This document shows, piece by piece, positions 20,005 through 30,372 of a DNA stretch of 64,000 nucleotides (positions are counted from its first letter, which is position 1; each line of letters starts with the position of its first letter). Source of the stretch: Candidatus Endomicrobiellum agilis (GTDB lineage Bacteria > Elusimicrobiota > Endomicrobiia > Endomicrobiales > Endomicrobiaceae); the NCBI GenBank assembly GCA_020328155.1, contig JAIXMX010000003.1, positions 61,930-125,929 on the forward strand, given 5' to 3'. The notes below the pieces were generated by a model. It was not told the DNA's origin and made no database searches. It was given only the letters and a program-made list of their open reading frames with translations. A program made the position numbers and the translations under genes.

Positions 20005-21882
20005 TTATTTGTTTTTATCGTCCACAACTTCAGCGTCAACCACTTTCTCTTCGTTACGGGCAGCTTGCTGTGTATCGTCTTGAGGCTGCCCCTGCTGGTT
20101 TCCTTGCGCCATGTCTTGGGAATTCTGTGTTTGTGAAGCTTTATATACTGCTTCGGCAAGTTTGTGCGAAGCTGTTGTCAATGTCTCTTTTGTAGATTTA
20201 ATTGCCGCAACATCGCTGCCTTTTAAGGCTTCTTTTGCCGCAGTTAGCGCTTGTTCTATCGCAAGTCTCTCATCGGAAGAAATTTTATCGCCGTGATCTT
20301 TTAGACTTTTTTCAACTGAATAAACGAGATTATCGGCTTCGTTTTTTATTTCAATTTCTTCTTTATGTTTTGCGTCTTCGGAAGCGTATTGTTCCGCTTC
20401 TTTTACATATTTATCTATATCGTTTTTTGAAAGTTTTGTTGACGACGATATTTTAATAGATTGCTCCTTGCCTGTTCCTTTGTCTTTCGCTGAAACATGC
20501 AAAATACCGTTTGCATCTATATCAAAAGTAACTTCAATCTGAGGGATTCCTCTGGGCGCAGGCGGTATTCCGTCAAGCATAAACCTGCCGAGTGATAAAT
20601 TGTCTTTTGCCATAGGTCTCTCGCCTTGAAGAACGTTAATTTCAACGCTCGGTTGGTTGTCAGCAGCTGTTGAGAATATCTGGGAACGTTTTGCAGGAAC
20701 AGTGGTATTTCTATCTATCAAAGAAGTTCTCACGCCGCCCATGGTTTCGAGTCCAAGCGTAAGCGGAGTAACGTCTAAAAGAAGAATATCTTTGACGTCG
20801 CCTGTCAGCACGGCTGCTTGAACAGCTGCTCCAAAGCATACGCATTCCATAGGATCAATTCCGCGTTCCGACTTTTTGCCGACGTGGTCTTCAACGAATT
20901 TCTGAACGATAGGCATTCTAGTAGGTCCGCCGACCAAAATTATTTTTGTAACCGTTTCAGTCGCGAGTTTTGCATCTCTTATTGCCTGATCGATTGACGT
21001 CCTACATCTTTCAACGATAGGTCTTACAAGATTTTCAAGCGTGGCTCTTGTAAATTTCATCGCTAAATGTTTAGGTCCTGATGCATCAGCCGTAATAAAC
21101 GGAAGATTGATATCAGTCTCCAAAACGTTTGAAAGTTCAATTTTTGCTTTCTCCGCGGCTTCTTTTAAACGTTGAACCGCCATTTTATCATTGCGTAAAT
21201 CTATACCGTTTGTCTTCTTGAAATCTCCTGCAATATAGTCAATTAAAGCATTGTCCATATCGGTTCCGCCAAGCTGCGTATCGCCTGAAGTTGAAAGAAC
21301 TTCGAACGTACCCTCAGCGCCCATTTCCATAATCGTTACGTCAAGTGTTCCGCCGCCAAGATCAAAGACCAATATTTTCTGCTCTTTGCCGACTTTGTCT
21401 ATGCCGTAGGCAAGCGATGCCGCCGTAGGTTCATTGACGAGTCTCACAACTTCAAGACCGGCAATTGCACCTGCATCTTTTGTAGCTTGTCTCTGATTGT
21501 CATTAAAATAAGCGGGAACAGTGATAACGGCTTTTGTTATCGTCTCACCTAAATAAGCCTCCGCATCTTTTTTAATCTTTTGAAGAATAAAAGCCGAAAG
21601 CTGCTGTGGGGTAAATTCTTTGCCGCTAACTTTGTACTTATAATCTGTTCCCATTTTTCTTTTGAAAGTGCTTATTGTCCCTTCCGGATTCGTAACAGCC
21701 TGTCTTCTTGCAGGCTCGCCGACTAAAAGCTGTCCATCTTTTGTAAAAGCAACATAAGACGGAAATGCCTTGCCTCCTAATGTTGTTCCTTCAGCTGAAG
21801 GAACAAGAGTAGTTTTCCCTCCTTCCATAACAGCTGCAGCAGAATTTGATGTTCCTAAGTCTATACCTATGATCTTTGCCAT
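20005..21882 (-). CDS. dnaK: chaperone protein DnaK
   Basis: [47 protein letters not shown]. Confidence 0.98.
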   Translation of the reverse strand: MAKIIGIDLGTSNSAAAVMEGGKTTLVPSAEGTTLGGKAFPSYVAFTKDGQLLVGEPARRQAVTNPEGTISTFKRKMGTDYKYKVSGKEFTPQQLSAFILQKIKKDAEAYLGETITKAVITVPAYFNDNQRQATKDAGAIAGLEVVRLVNEPTAASLAYGIDKVGKEQKILVFDLGGGTLDVTIMEMGAEGTFEVLSTSGDTQLGGTDMDNALIDYIAGDFKKTNGIDLRNDKMAVQRLKEAAEKAKIELSNVLETDINLPFITADASGPKHLAMKFTRATLENLVRPIVERCRTSIDQAIRDAKLATETVTKIILVGGPTRMPIVQKFVEDHVGKKSERGIDPMECVCFGAAVQAAVLTGDVKDILLLDVTPLTLGLETMGGVRTSLIDRNTTVPAKRSQIFSTAADNQPSVEINVLQGERPMAKDNLSLGRFMLDGIPPAPRGIPQIEVTFDIDANGILHVSAKDKGTGKEQSIKISSSTKLSKNDIDKYVKEAEQYASEDAKHKEEIEIKNEADNLVYSVEKSLKDHGDKISSDERLAIEQALTAAKEALKGSDVAAIKSTKETLTTASHKLAEAVYKASQTQNSQDMAQGNQQGQPQDDTQQAARNEEKVVDAEVVDDKNK

Positions 21883-21992
21883 AATAGCCCCCCTACATTA
21901 AATTATTTAATCTGTTTTTTTTTTTTTCTACAAAATGAATAAGTACATTTATATAAAAATTGCCGATTTTTTAATCACAGACACCGGTTTTT

Positions 21993-22577
21993 TTATTTTT
22001 CATCGTCCATTTTATCTTTATTATTTTTTGCCACTTTAACTTTTGCCGCTCTCACTAACTTCCCGTTCATCTTATACCCTTTTTGGTAAACCTCTAAAAT
22101 TTTTCCGTCTTCTTCTTCACTTTCGGCATAGTCTAAAGCTTCGCATGTATTCGGATCAAAATTTTCGCATTGTATTTCTTCGACGTCTTCTTCTTCCAGC
22201 ATTTTTGAAAATTCTTTGCTTATCATTTCAAGACCAAGAACTATACTTTCTACATTGTTTCCTGATTTTGCACTTTTTAAAGCCTGCTGTAAAACGTCGT
22301 TAATGCCAATCTGTTTAAGAAGGATTTTTTCTTTTCCCCATTCCAAGTAATCTTTTTTCTCTCTTTCAGAACGCCTTCTGTAATTTTCAAAATCGGCTTT
22401 GAGTCTTAAAATCTGATCATAATAATCCTGCGCCTGCTTCTCTTTCTCTTCAATTGACTGTTTTAGAATTTCAAGCTCAGAAATTTTTTCATCTCTTGCT
22501 TTATTGCAGTCGCAATTGTGCATTTCTTGCTCGTTTATAGTTTTCTGTTCTTTATTTTCCAAAATAGACCTCCTCAA
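21993..22577 (-). CDS. grpE: nucleotide exchange factor GrpE
   Basis: LRLKADFENYRRRSEREKKD; VYQKGYKMNGKLVRAAKVKVAK. Confidence 0.95.
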   Translation of the reverse strand: MRRSILENKEQKTINEQEMHNCDCNKARDEKISELEILKQSIEEKEKQAQDYYDQILRLKADFENYRRRSEREKKDYLEWGKEKILLKQIGINDVLQQALKSAKSGNNVESIVLGLEMISKEFSKMLEEEDVEEIQCENFDPNTCEALDYAESEEEDGKILEVYQKGYKMNGKLVRAAKVKVAKNNKDKMDDEK

Positions 22578-22624
22578 TCGCTGCCCGTATCAATAATTGC
22601 GGGCGCATGCAGCAAGTATTTTAT

Positions 22625-23662
22625 TCATCCCATTTCTTTAAAAAACATGTTTAACATTTCAGAGATGCGATTTACGAGCGATATCATTTTTTCATACTCC
22701 ATGCGTTTCGGTCCGATAATTCCTAAAACACCCACCGCACGGTCACCATTTTTATAAACTGTCGTTATCATACTTAAATCTTTAAGCCCATCAAGTGTAT
22801 TTTCCGAACCTATTTTTACATTTATTCCTCTACTGTTAAAATCTTTGTTTATTATCTCCATAAACTTTTCTTTATCTTCATTAAATTTTATCAGCAGTTT
22901 TACAGGTTCAAAATCATTAAAATCAGGAATAGCAATTACGTTTGACGTGCCGTCTATATAAATATCATCCTGTATGTTGTAAAAAGCATCACTTATTTTT
23001 TCCACAATTTTTAAAATCTCGGTTTCGGTTTCTCTGTAATCTCGTATTTCTGAAATAATTTTTTTATTTGCCTGCGCAACCGATATGCCTCTTAACTTTT
23101 CATTTAAAAAAATTTTTAACTTGTTCAGTCGCTCATATGCAAGAGAAGCTTCTACTTTTTTATGTTTTACCATGCCACTTTGAGTAAGCAATATAACTAA
23201 AAGTTCTTCTTTTGAAATCTGTACAAGTTCAATATTTTTTATTTTGTCATACTGCGCTTTAGGAGCCACAACGAAACCTGTATACTGAGAAAGTCCTGAC
23301 AAAATCCGAGAAGTTTCCGAGAGAATCTTTTCTATTTCATTGTGTTTTTGCTCATATTCTCTTCTTATTTTTTCTTCTTCTTCAATGGCACAAGTCTGAA
23401 GTTTGGCAAGATTGTCAACATAAGATCTATAACCTTTGTCGGTGGGAATGCGTCCTGCGGAAGTATATGGATGCGTTAAATATCCATCTTCTTCAAGTTC
23501 CGCCATTAAACTTCTGACAGCCGACGGAGAAAGAAGAAAGTTATATTCTTTTATTAAAACGTTTGATCCCACAGGTTTTCCGGTTTTGATGTAATGATGT
23601 ATAACGGCACTTAATATTTTAGCTTTTCTTTCTTTGAAAACCTCTAACGCTATATGCCGCAC
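22625..23662 (-). CDS. hrcA: heat-inducible transcription repressor HrcA
   Basis: RKAKILSAVIHHYIKTGKPVGSNVLIKEYNFLLSPSAVRSLMAELEEDGYLTHPYTSAGRIPTDKGYRSYVD. Confidence 0.96.
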   Translation of the reverse strand: MRHIALEVFKERKAKILSAVIHHYIKTGKPVGSNVLIKEYNFLLSPSAVRSLMAELEEDGYLTHPYTSAGRIPTDKGYRSYVDNLAKLQTCAIEEEEKIRREYEQKHNEIEKILSETSRILSGLSQYTGFVVAPKAQYDKIKNIELVQISKEELLVILLTQSGMVKHKKVEASLAYERLNKLKIFLNEKLRGISVAQANKKIISEIRDYRETETEILKIVEKISDAFYNIQDDIYIDGTSNVIAIPDFNDFEPVKLLIKFNEDKEKFMEIINKDFNSRGINVKIGSENTLDGLKDLSMITTVYKNGDRAVGVLGIIGPKRMEYEKMISLVNRISEMLNMFFKEMG

Positions 23663-23700
23663 TTCACCCTCTTAAAAGTTATTTTAGCAGTCAATCAATC

Positions 23701-23727
23701 TTAGCACTTATGCTATCACAGTGCCAA
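23701..23727 (-). promoter_or_regulatory. CIRCE-like HrcA operator upstream of hrcA
   Basis: TTAGCACTT-atgctatca-CAGTGCCAA against consensus TTAGCACTC-N9-GAGTGCTAA (15/18 arm positions, exact 9-nt spacer), ~40 bp upstream of the hrcA start. Confidence 0.8.
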
Positions 23728-23869
23728 TATTGTAGCACTAACATTAAATTATGTCAAGGAATTATTATAGGCGGGATTTAGAATAATAATTGACAAAATA
23801 GACAATATATCGTACCATACTAAAGTATTTTTCAATAATAAATACTATAAAGAAAATAGGGTATTTAAG

Positions 23870-24448
23870 ATGCAAAATGAAATAATAATAGCCGGTTTTG
23901 GCGGGCAAGGTGTTCTTCTAGCCGGAACTTTAATCGCACAGGCGGCAGTAGAACAGGGATTACATACAACGTGGTTCCCGTCTTACGGAGCTGAAATGCG
24001 TGGCGGCACGGCAAATTCTACAGTTGTCGTATCAAGTGATGAAATAGGTTCCCCTCTTGCTTTTAACCCAAACGCCCTTATAGCGTTGAACGAGCCGTCT
24101 CTAAATAAGTTTATGTCGAGGCTAGCCGGCGACGCCGTAATAATTGCAAATTCCTCAATTATACCACAGAATACGGAATATAAAGTAAAACCTTATTTTA
24201 TTCCTGTAACTGATATTGCAGATAAAGAAATCAAGAATTTGAAAGCTGCAAACACGGTTGCAGTGGGAACGTTGATAAAAGCTCTTGAAGTACAGCGACT
24301 TAATATTCCAGAAAGACAAAACGCTGATGAGAAAGGACTCATTTTAGAAAGCGTGCTATCCGCGTGCGAGAAGATATTTTCTTCAAAACCACAGCTTATT
24401 GAAGTAAACAAAAAAGCAATTCAAGCAGGATACGATTTTATAAAATAA
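23870..24448 (+). CDS. 2-oxoacid:ferredoxin oxidoreductase gamma subunit
   Basis: MQNEIIIAGFGGQGVLLAGTLIAQAAVEQGLHTTWFPSYGAEMRGGTANSTVVVSS; KorC/VorC-type gamma domain. Confidence 0.92.
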   Translation: MQNEIIIAGFGGQGVLLAGTLIAQAAVEQGLHTTWFPSYGAEMRGGTANSTVVVSSDEIGSPLAFNPNALIALNEPSLNKFMSRLAGDAVIIANSSIIPQNTEYKVKPYFIPVTDIADKEIKNLKAANTVAVGTLIKALEVQRLNIPERQNADEKGLILESVLSACEKIFSSKPQLIEVNKKAIQAGYDFIK

Positions 24449-24602
24449 TCTATAAATTTTTCAGTCATACCAAACAAACTTAATTTGGAACTCAATTAAG
24501 AAATTGCCGTGTTTTTTTACAACAACAGTTGCTCAAAGGTATTAAAGTCTTGAGTATTCCAAACTGATTTTGTTCAGCATGACAACGACTTAAGAGGATA
24601 AA

Positions 24603-25058
24603 ATGAATATAAGACCAGCAAGAGTTATGGATGTAAAGGAAATACATAAAATTGTTGAATATCACGCAAATAATAGAGAGATGTTGCACAGATCTTTAAG
24701 TGCGATATATGAAAATATTCAAGAGTTTGTCGTTCTTGAAGATGAGGGTAAGGTAGTTGCCTGTGGTGCATTGCACGTTTCGTGGGAAAATTTGGCGGAA
24801 GTAAAAGCTTTAGCAGTGTTAGATAAATATAAAGGACGAGGGTTTGGCAGAAAGATAGTTGAAAAACTTCAAGAAAATGCCAAAAATTTGGGAGTAAGCA
24901 GAGTTTTTGCCTTGAGTTTTAAACCTAAATTTTTTATGAAGATGGGTTACGAAATAATTCCTAAGGAAACTCTCCCTCATAAAATATGGAGCGAATGCAT
25001 TAACTGTCATTTGTTTTCAGAATGCGGAGAAATTCCATTGTTAATAGCACTCAAATAA
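24603..25058 (+). CDS. GNAT family N-acetyltransferase (NAGS-like amino-acid acetyltransferase type)
   Basis: MNIRPARVMDVKEIHKIV, ALAVLDKYKGRGFGRKIVEKLQENAKNLGV, ALSFKPKFFMKMGYEIIPKETLPHKIWSECINC. Confidence 0.88.
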   Translation: MNIRPARVMDVKEIHKIVEYHANNREMLHRSLSAIYENIQEFVVLEDEGKVVACGALHVSWENLAEVKALAVLDKYKGRGFGRKIVEKLQENAKNLGVSRVFALSFKPKFFMKMGYEIIPKETLPHKIWSECINCHLFSECGEIPLLIALK

Positions 25059-26259
25059 ATACTTTGAAAATCTAACATCACAAAGAGGGTGCATTTCCTA
25101 TAAAGTAAAGAAAAACTTACAGGACATCTTCATTTCAAAGCAGAAAAATACCTTAAAATTCAAGTAAGAGAAATATTTTGGTTAGCTATATTACGGAAAT
25201 TTTTAACTAAATATCACAAATTATTTTCTGGGTGACAATAGGATTTTGATGTAATCGGCAAAATATGCTTCAAAGACAGTCTTATTGTATTTATGCGGCT
25301 TGACTTTGATAAGAAAATATGAATGTTGTCAAAGTGAAAAAGTTTGAAAAAAAGGCTTTCTTTTTAAAGTAAAAAATAGTAGAATTACTAGGGATAGGGG
25401 ATAAAAGAACAATAAATTGTTTAATTTATTAGTTACTTAAAGAAAATAGTCGCTAATATCAAAGAATTAGCGGTGCCAACAGTTTTATTTTACCTTGTAA
25501 TGGCGTTTATCTCTGTTACAACTGCTATTGCCGAATATCTGAAAAATACGTGCATGCTGGATTTATTGGCAGATGCATGCAAAAATATTTTTACAGTCCA
25601 AAAGTTAAACATAATGTTTTTTAAAGATAGATATTTGGTTTGTTTTATTATAAATTTTCCTTTATGCTCCAGCGGTTTTAGTAATTCAAACACACATTTA
25701 TACATTACAGCTTGTGTCATATTGTATTTTTTAACAAAATCAACAGCAATATCAATGGAAGCAAAAACAATTAAAACAAATTTTTACGTTAAGAGAATTT
25801 GATATGCCCTTTTTTGCAAGTAAGATGTCGAGATATTTAAAGTATTATATTTGCAGATTTACGATTATTGTCACTTGTAAGTGATAAAATATGTAGTGTA
25901 AAAATTTTTAATGATTTCTTAAATATAGAACTTGCATATTTTTTTACTGTTTTAATTCATCTTTAAGTTTACTCTGTAAGTCCGTTTATAAAAAGATTGC
26001 CAATTTTATAAATTTAAAATTTGTTATTTGTAGTTGTAAACAAACCGTCCCTTTCAGACAGTCGGAAAATAGATAAGATAAGTTAATGCTTATACGCAAA
26101 AAATTCAATTATGAATATGGCATGGGCAATTTAGTAAGAACGCTGTGTCAAGACAATTGAATGCTCTAAAAGAGTGCGATTAGCAAAGTGATGGTTAGCC
26201 GGAGATGGATTTTTTGTTATAAAATAATAATTTAGTTTATGAAGTTTGAGTTATTGAAA

Positions 26260-26345
26260 GCCGAGGTGGTGGAACTGGCAGACACGTGAGACTCAAAATC
26301 TCAAGTTGCTTAGGCGGCGTGCGGGTTCAATTCCCGCCCTCGGCA
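26260..26345 (+). tRNA. tRNA-Leu (anticodon CAA)
   Basis: GCCGAGG...CCTCGGC acceptor, TGAGA-CTCAAAA-TCTCA anticodon arm (CAA), variable arm, GCGGGTTCAATTCCCGC T-arm. Confidence 0.95.
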
Positions 26346-26527
26346 AAAGAATAAAATTTATCTATATTTGTATGCAGAATTTTTATAAAAGAAACCGCTT
26401 ATGCTAAAAGCGGTAACAAAGTGAAAATATTTGTCTATAGACGATATCTCGGCGGGTATAAAGAAAGCTTAGTGGTAGGTATAAAACAACAAAACCGCTT
26501 ACTCCTGTGTGATTAACAAATCTGTAA

Positions 26528-27361
26528 TTAATATGTGTCGGATTTCTCTAAGATGTAGACAATTATATCTTTAAACATCCAAGGTTTCTCTTCCCTTGCA
26601 TTGTTTACGCCTAAATCTATGCGTTTTCCCTTTATAAGGCTTCCCGTATCACCGGCATATCCGTAACCATATCCTGAAATAAACAAGCGTGTCTTTAAAG
26701 GTATAATTTTAGGATCAACAGCTACTATACCTCTCTGCATTTTTTGCCCAAGAAAAGTCACTGTTCCGTCTTTCCACGCAAGAGGATCGCCCGGATAGTA
26801 GGCTGTAGCAGTCATTTTGATTTTTTTTGCTTTTGATAAATCATAAATCTTCTCTATTGTGCCATTTTTGTTAAACAACACAAGACGGCAACATTCTTTT
26901 TCCACAGCTCGTTCATCTATAGTGTTTTTGTCGTGTAAAACGCCATTGTAAAAAATTTCATTGACAGTTCTTATTATGCTTTTTTCTATGCCTGTCTGAA
27001 ATTCAACTTTCCTTAAATTTGAATTGTATTCGCGTCTTTGCGTCATTATAAACGGTATATTTTCAATGATTTTTTTCTGTTCTTTTGTAACATAAATAAT
27101 TTTTACCGTCTGCAAAGGTTTGATGAGTTTATTGATATCATGTGAAATTATATCATCATCATTAAGCGCAATATTATTTTTATCCAAAATAGTTTTTAAA
27201 GATATGTTTTTATAAGGCGTTACAGTGTGAGTTATTTCACCAGCATTGATATAAGCCTGTGCGAATATGGCAGCTATTGCTGAAAAAACGTTTGACAACA
27301 TTAAAATTCCAAACGCAATAAACGATAATTTTAAGACATTTATAAAAAGTCTAGTCTTCAT
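26528..27361 (-). CDS. 3D-domain protein with N-terminal signal/TM (YabE/MltA-like)
   Basis: KIKMTATAYYPGDPLAWKDGTVTFLGQKMQRGIVAVDPKIIPLKTRLFISGYGYGYAGDTGSLIKGKRIDLGV (3D motif, PF06725-type). Confidence 0.88.
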   Translation of the reverse strand: MKTRLFINVLKLSFIAFGILMLSNVFSAIAAIFAQAYINAGEITHTVTPYKNISLKTILDKNNIALNDDDIISHDINKLIKPLQTVKIIYVTKEQKKIIENIPFIMTQRREYNSNLRKVEFQTGIEKSIIRTVNEIFYNGVLHDKNTIDERAVEKECCRLVLFNKNGTIEKIYDLSKAKKIKMTATAYYPGDPLAWKDGTVTFLGQKMQRGIVAVDPKIIPLKTRLFISGYGYGYAGDTGSLIKGKRIDLGVNNAREEKPWMFKDIIVYILEKSDTY

Positions 27362-27950
27362 TATCTAAATAAGCTCGCGCTCTGAACTTTACACCGATTT
27401 CTTTTGCGATTTCTTCGACTTTTAAGATGTCAAACCCTGGAAATTTTACAGCGGTTATGACAACTTCTGGGATATAGTTTTTTGCTTCTTCAGCAAACTT
27501 TACTATTTCATGAAAAGATTCTTCTTTAAACATAGGCTGATTAAGCTCGTTGTGTTCTTTAGGATTTGAGCCATTCAGACTTATTGAAATAATGTCGACA
27601 AGTCCTTTTAATTCAGGCAAAATATTTTTACCGTAATAGCGATTCGCAAGACCGGCAGTGTTAATTCTCACTTTACCGCCATTTTCTTTTATCCATTTTG
27701 AAATCTCTTTCACTGTTTTGAGGTTAACCAAAGAGTCACCGTAACCGCAAAAGATTACTTCGTTGTATTTTTTAGGATCTCCTATGGTTCCTATAACCTC
27801 TTTACAGGACGGCTCTTTTTCAAGTTTCAAATCGTTGCCTCTGAATTTATTAGCCCATTTGTGCTTTATGCAGTATGGACATGCCATCATACATCTGTTA
27901 GTTATATTTAAATATAGATTATCTTCGAAAATGTAAGAAACAGTATTCAT
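27351..27950 (-). CDS. TatD-associated radical SAM protein
   Basis: NITNRCMMACPYCIKHKWANKFRGNDLKLEKEPS; CxxxCPYC radical SAM motif; family typically linked to tatD, which lies nearby. Confidence 0.85.
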   Translation of the reverse strand: MNTVSYIFEDNLYLNITNRCMMACPYCIKHKWANKFRGNDLKLEKEPSCKEVIGTIGDPKKYNEVIFCGYGDSLVNLKTVKEISKWIKENGGKVRINTAGLANRYYGKNILPELKGLVDIISISLNGSNPKEHNELNQPMFKEESFHEIVKFAEEAKNYIPEVVITAVKFPGFDILKVEEIAKEIGVKFRARAYLDNED

Positions 27951-28201
27951 ATAAATTCTCCGTTATTTATAAAGTTCTCGCGTGCTATTTAGTCTTTTGC
28001 CACAATGTCGTTTGCGGGATATTGTGTGCAAACATATATATCATTGAAAAATGAACGTCAATATCACTGCACTAGTCTGAGGGGTAGCACATACCCGACT
28101 TTGAGAAAGTGATACTTGAGGAAGCTTCGACCTCCATTCGGCAAACTTTTCGGGTAAGATATCGCTGGACGAATAACAACATAGACGCGGGACGGGCGGT
28201 T

Positions 28202-28395
28202 ATTCCTTATGATCCTCATTTTTCTCTGCTTCCCTTGCGGAAAAGCCGAAACGAAGCGATTCCAGAAGAATAACAATAACGGAACCTATCGCCGCGCTAA
28301 TCCAAAACAAAGAATGGTTCTCAGAAACGACTATTTCTTGAGGTACGTCTACGGGAGATTTTACCTGAGGACAACTGCACTTGACAACTAAAAAA
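28202..28395 (-). pseudogene. remnant of lipoprotein/TM protein
   Basis: The reverse complement reads FLVVKCSCPQVKSPVDVPQEIVVSENHSLFWISAAIGSVIVILLESLRFGFSAREAEKNEDHKE*; the likely ATG lies in another frame just upstream. Confidence 0.35.
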
Positions 28396-28807
28396 CACAG
28401 TAATCATACGCAGAATCTTCTTAATTATTATCCGTACAGAATTTTCTTCTCTTCACCAAACCACATTCTCGCATTCGGTTTTTAGCGTGTATATTTATCG
28501 GAAATTCAACAACCAGCGTCTTTGTCTAATAAAAACAGATTGTGTTTACCATTCTTTTGGCTGTCCGCAATGATACTCAAGCTTCCTTTTGAGTCAAGAT
28601 CGCTTTTTTGCAAAACAATGCCCACAGACTTCTTTTTTGTTCCCGGTTGAAAATGATGTCAAACCATTTGCGACAATAGAAAACAGCATAAGCCATCTTC
28701 ATCGTATATGCCGACAGATATGCTATGTCCGTCCTTCTGTTTTTTTAATAATAATCATTAATCAATCAAATCTCAAACTGAGTATATTCAAAATAACGGC
28801 TTTAAAG

Positions 28808-29587
28808 TTAAACGCCAAAAAGGTTCAGAGCATTTTGTGTTGTCACCTGCGCTGCCTCGTCAATTGATATGTTTTTTATCGCTGCAATTTCTTTTAAAGT
28901 CTCAACTATATAAGACGGCTCATTTCTCTGTCCTCTGTATTTTTGCGGAGCAAGATACGGACAGTCAGTTTCAACCAATAATTTGTTTACGTCAGTTTCA
29001 GAAACAACTTGTTTTAAATTCTCTGATTTCTTATATGTCACCGGTCCGTCAATTCCAAGTAAAAACCCCATTCCAACAAATATTTTTGCTTGTTTAGAGG
29101 TACCCGAGAAACAGTGTATAACTCCTTTAGGAATAGCCTTATACTTTCTAAAAAAATTAATTATTTCATCATAGGCATCTCGGCAGTGAATGATAATCGC
29201 CTTGTTATACTTAGTTGCAATATCAATTTGTTCCGCAAGAGATTCTTTTTGAATATCAATATTTCGCGACGAAGAGTCATAATGAAAATCTAAACCTATT
29301 TCGCCGACGGCTATACATTTTTTATTTTGAACTAGGGTTTGAAGCTTATAGTAATCTTGTCGCGTTGCTTCCCGCGCCTCAATAGGATGAATACCAAACG
29401 ATAAAAAGATATTGTCCCATTTTGAAAGCTCTAAAGCTTTATCCCAATAACGCATCTCGCAAGCTATTTCAAAAATTTTCCCTACGCCGCAGTTAAAAGC
29501 TTTTCTTATCACGACTTCTCGGTCGCTGTCAAATTTTGAGTCTGCCATATGGGCATGTGTGTCAATAATCATTTTGTTGTCTTTCAT
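28808..29587 (-). CDS. tatD: TatD family hydrolase
   Basis: MIIDTHAHMADSKFDSDR, GEIGLDFHYD, IIHCRDAYDEI, GVIHCFSGT, ETDCPYLAP. Confidence 0.96.
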   Translation of the reverse strand: MKDNKMIIDTHAHMADSKFDSDREVVIRKAFNCGVGKIFEIACEMRYWDKALELSKWDNIFLSFGIHPIEAREATRQDYYKLQTLVQNKKCIAVGEIGLDFHYDSSSRNIDIQKESLAEQIDIATKYNKAIIIHCRDAYDEIINFFRKYKAIPKGVIHCFSGTSKQAKIFVGMGFLLGIDGPVTYKKSENLKQVVSETDVNKLLVETDCPYLAPQKYRGQRNEPSYIVETLKEIAAIKNISIDEAAQVTTQNALNLFGV

Positions 29588-30372
29588 TCAATTCCTCAAA
29601 TGCGCCATGCTCTTTTTTCTCAAAGGACATTGTTTTGTTTTCAACGGCAGATGAAGTTCGGACTGGTTTAATATCATATTTTTAAAATAAATATCACAGT
29701 GAAATTTTTTTCCATCGGGATTGTATTTCTCTCTCGGAACTCTTTTTAAATTTTTTACATGAATAAAATATCTCTATTTCCGCTCTGCTCTAACGTTCTT
29801 TTACTTATTTCCTGTTTCCTCAATCAAAACACATTTCTATGATTTTTCCTATACTGTTAACCGTCAACTGTCCTTTTAAAAAATAATATACAATCGCACG
29901 CTTCTCCACATATAGCCTCCGATACAAGAGCTATAACGAGGACAGTTAAAATTTTGTCAATACCTCATACTTTAACAGCAGTGTTCTCTCTCCTTACGGA
30001 TTACAGATACTTTCTTTTCGCCCGCCTTTTTTCACTGCATGCATTACAACAGAGAATTACATGAACCAGCATAATTAAGTTTTTTTATTATTTTAATTTT
30101 AAAATTTTGTCTTTACGGCACGTTTTAACGACTGCATTGCGACTAATCCCGTATATAGGTTTGCGATGCTATCAACATATTTATTGTGTCTCAACCTCCA
30201 CTCTTGGTTCCAATACAACTAATATGGCAAAACAGTTTTTGCGGCATAATACGAAAATAGGAATAATCATTATCTTGTATCTGCTGGTCTGGACTTGCTA
30301 ATCGCTATAGCTTTGTCAAAAGTAACGAAATAGAGAATAAATGCAGTTAAAATAGAATGTTTTATTTTGATT

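Noticed and set aside
25473-25802. Overlapping plus (109 aa) and minus (76 aa) ORFs
   Set aside because: The minus frame is somewhat protein-like (FVLIVFASIDIAVDFVKKYNMTQAVMYKCVFELLKPLEHKG), but no family is recognisable; too weak to list as a feature.
26394-26414. ACCGCTT...AAGCGGT hairpin after tRNA-Leu
   Set aside because: Short stem without a clear U-tract on either strand; not enough to call a terminator.
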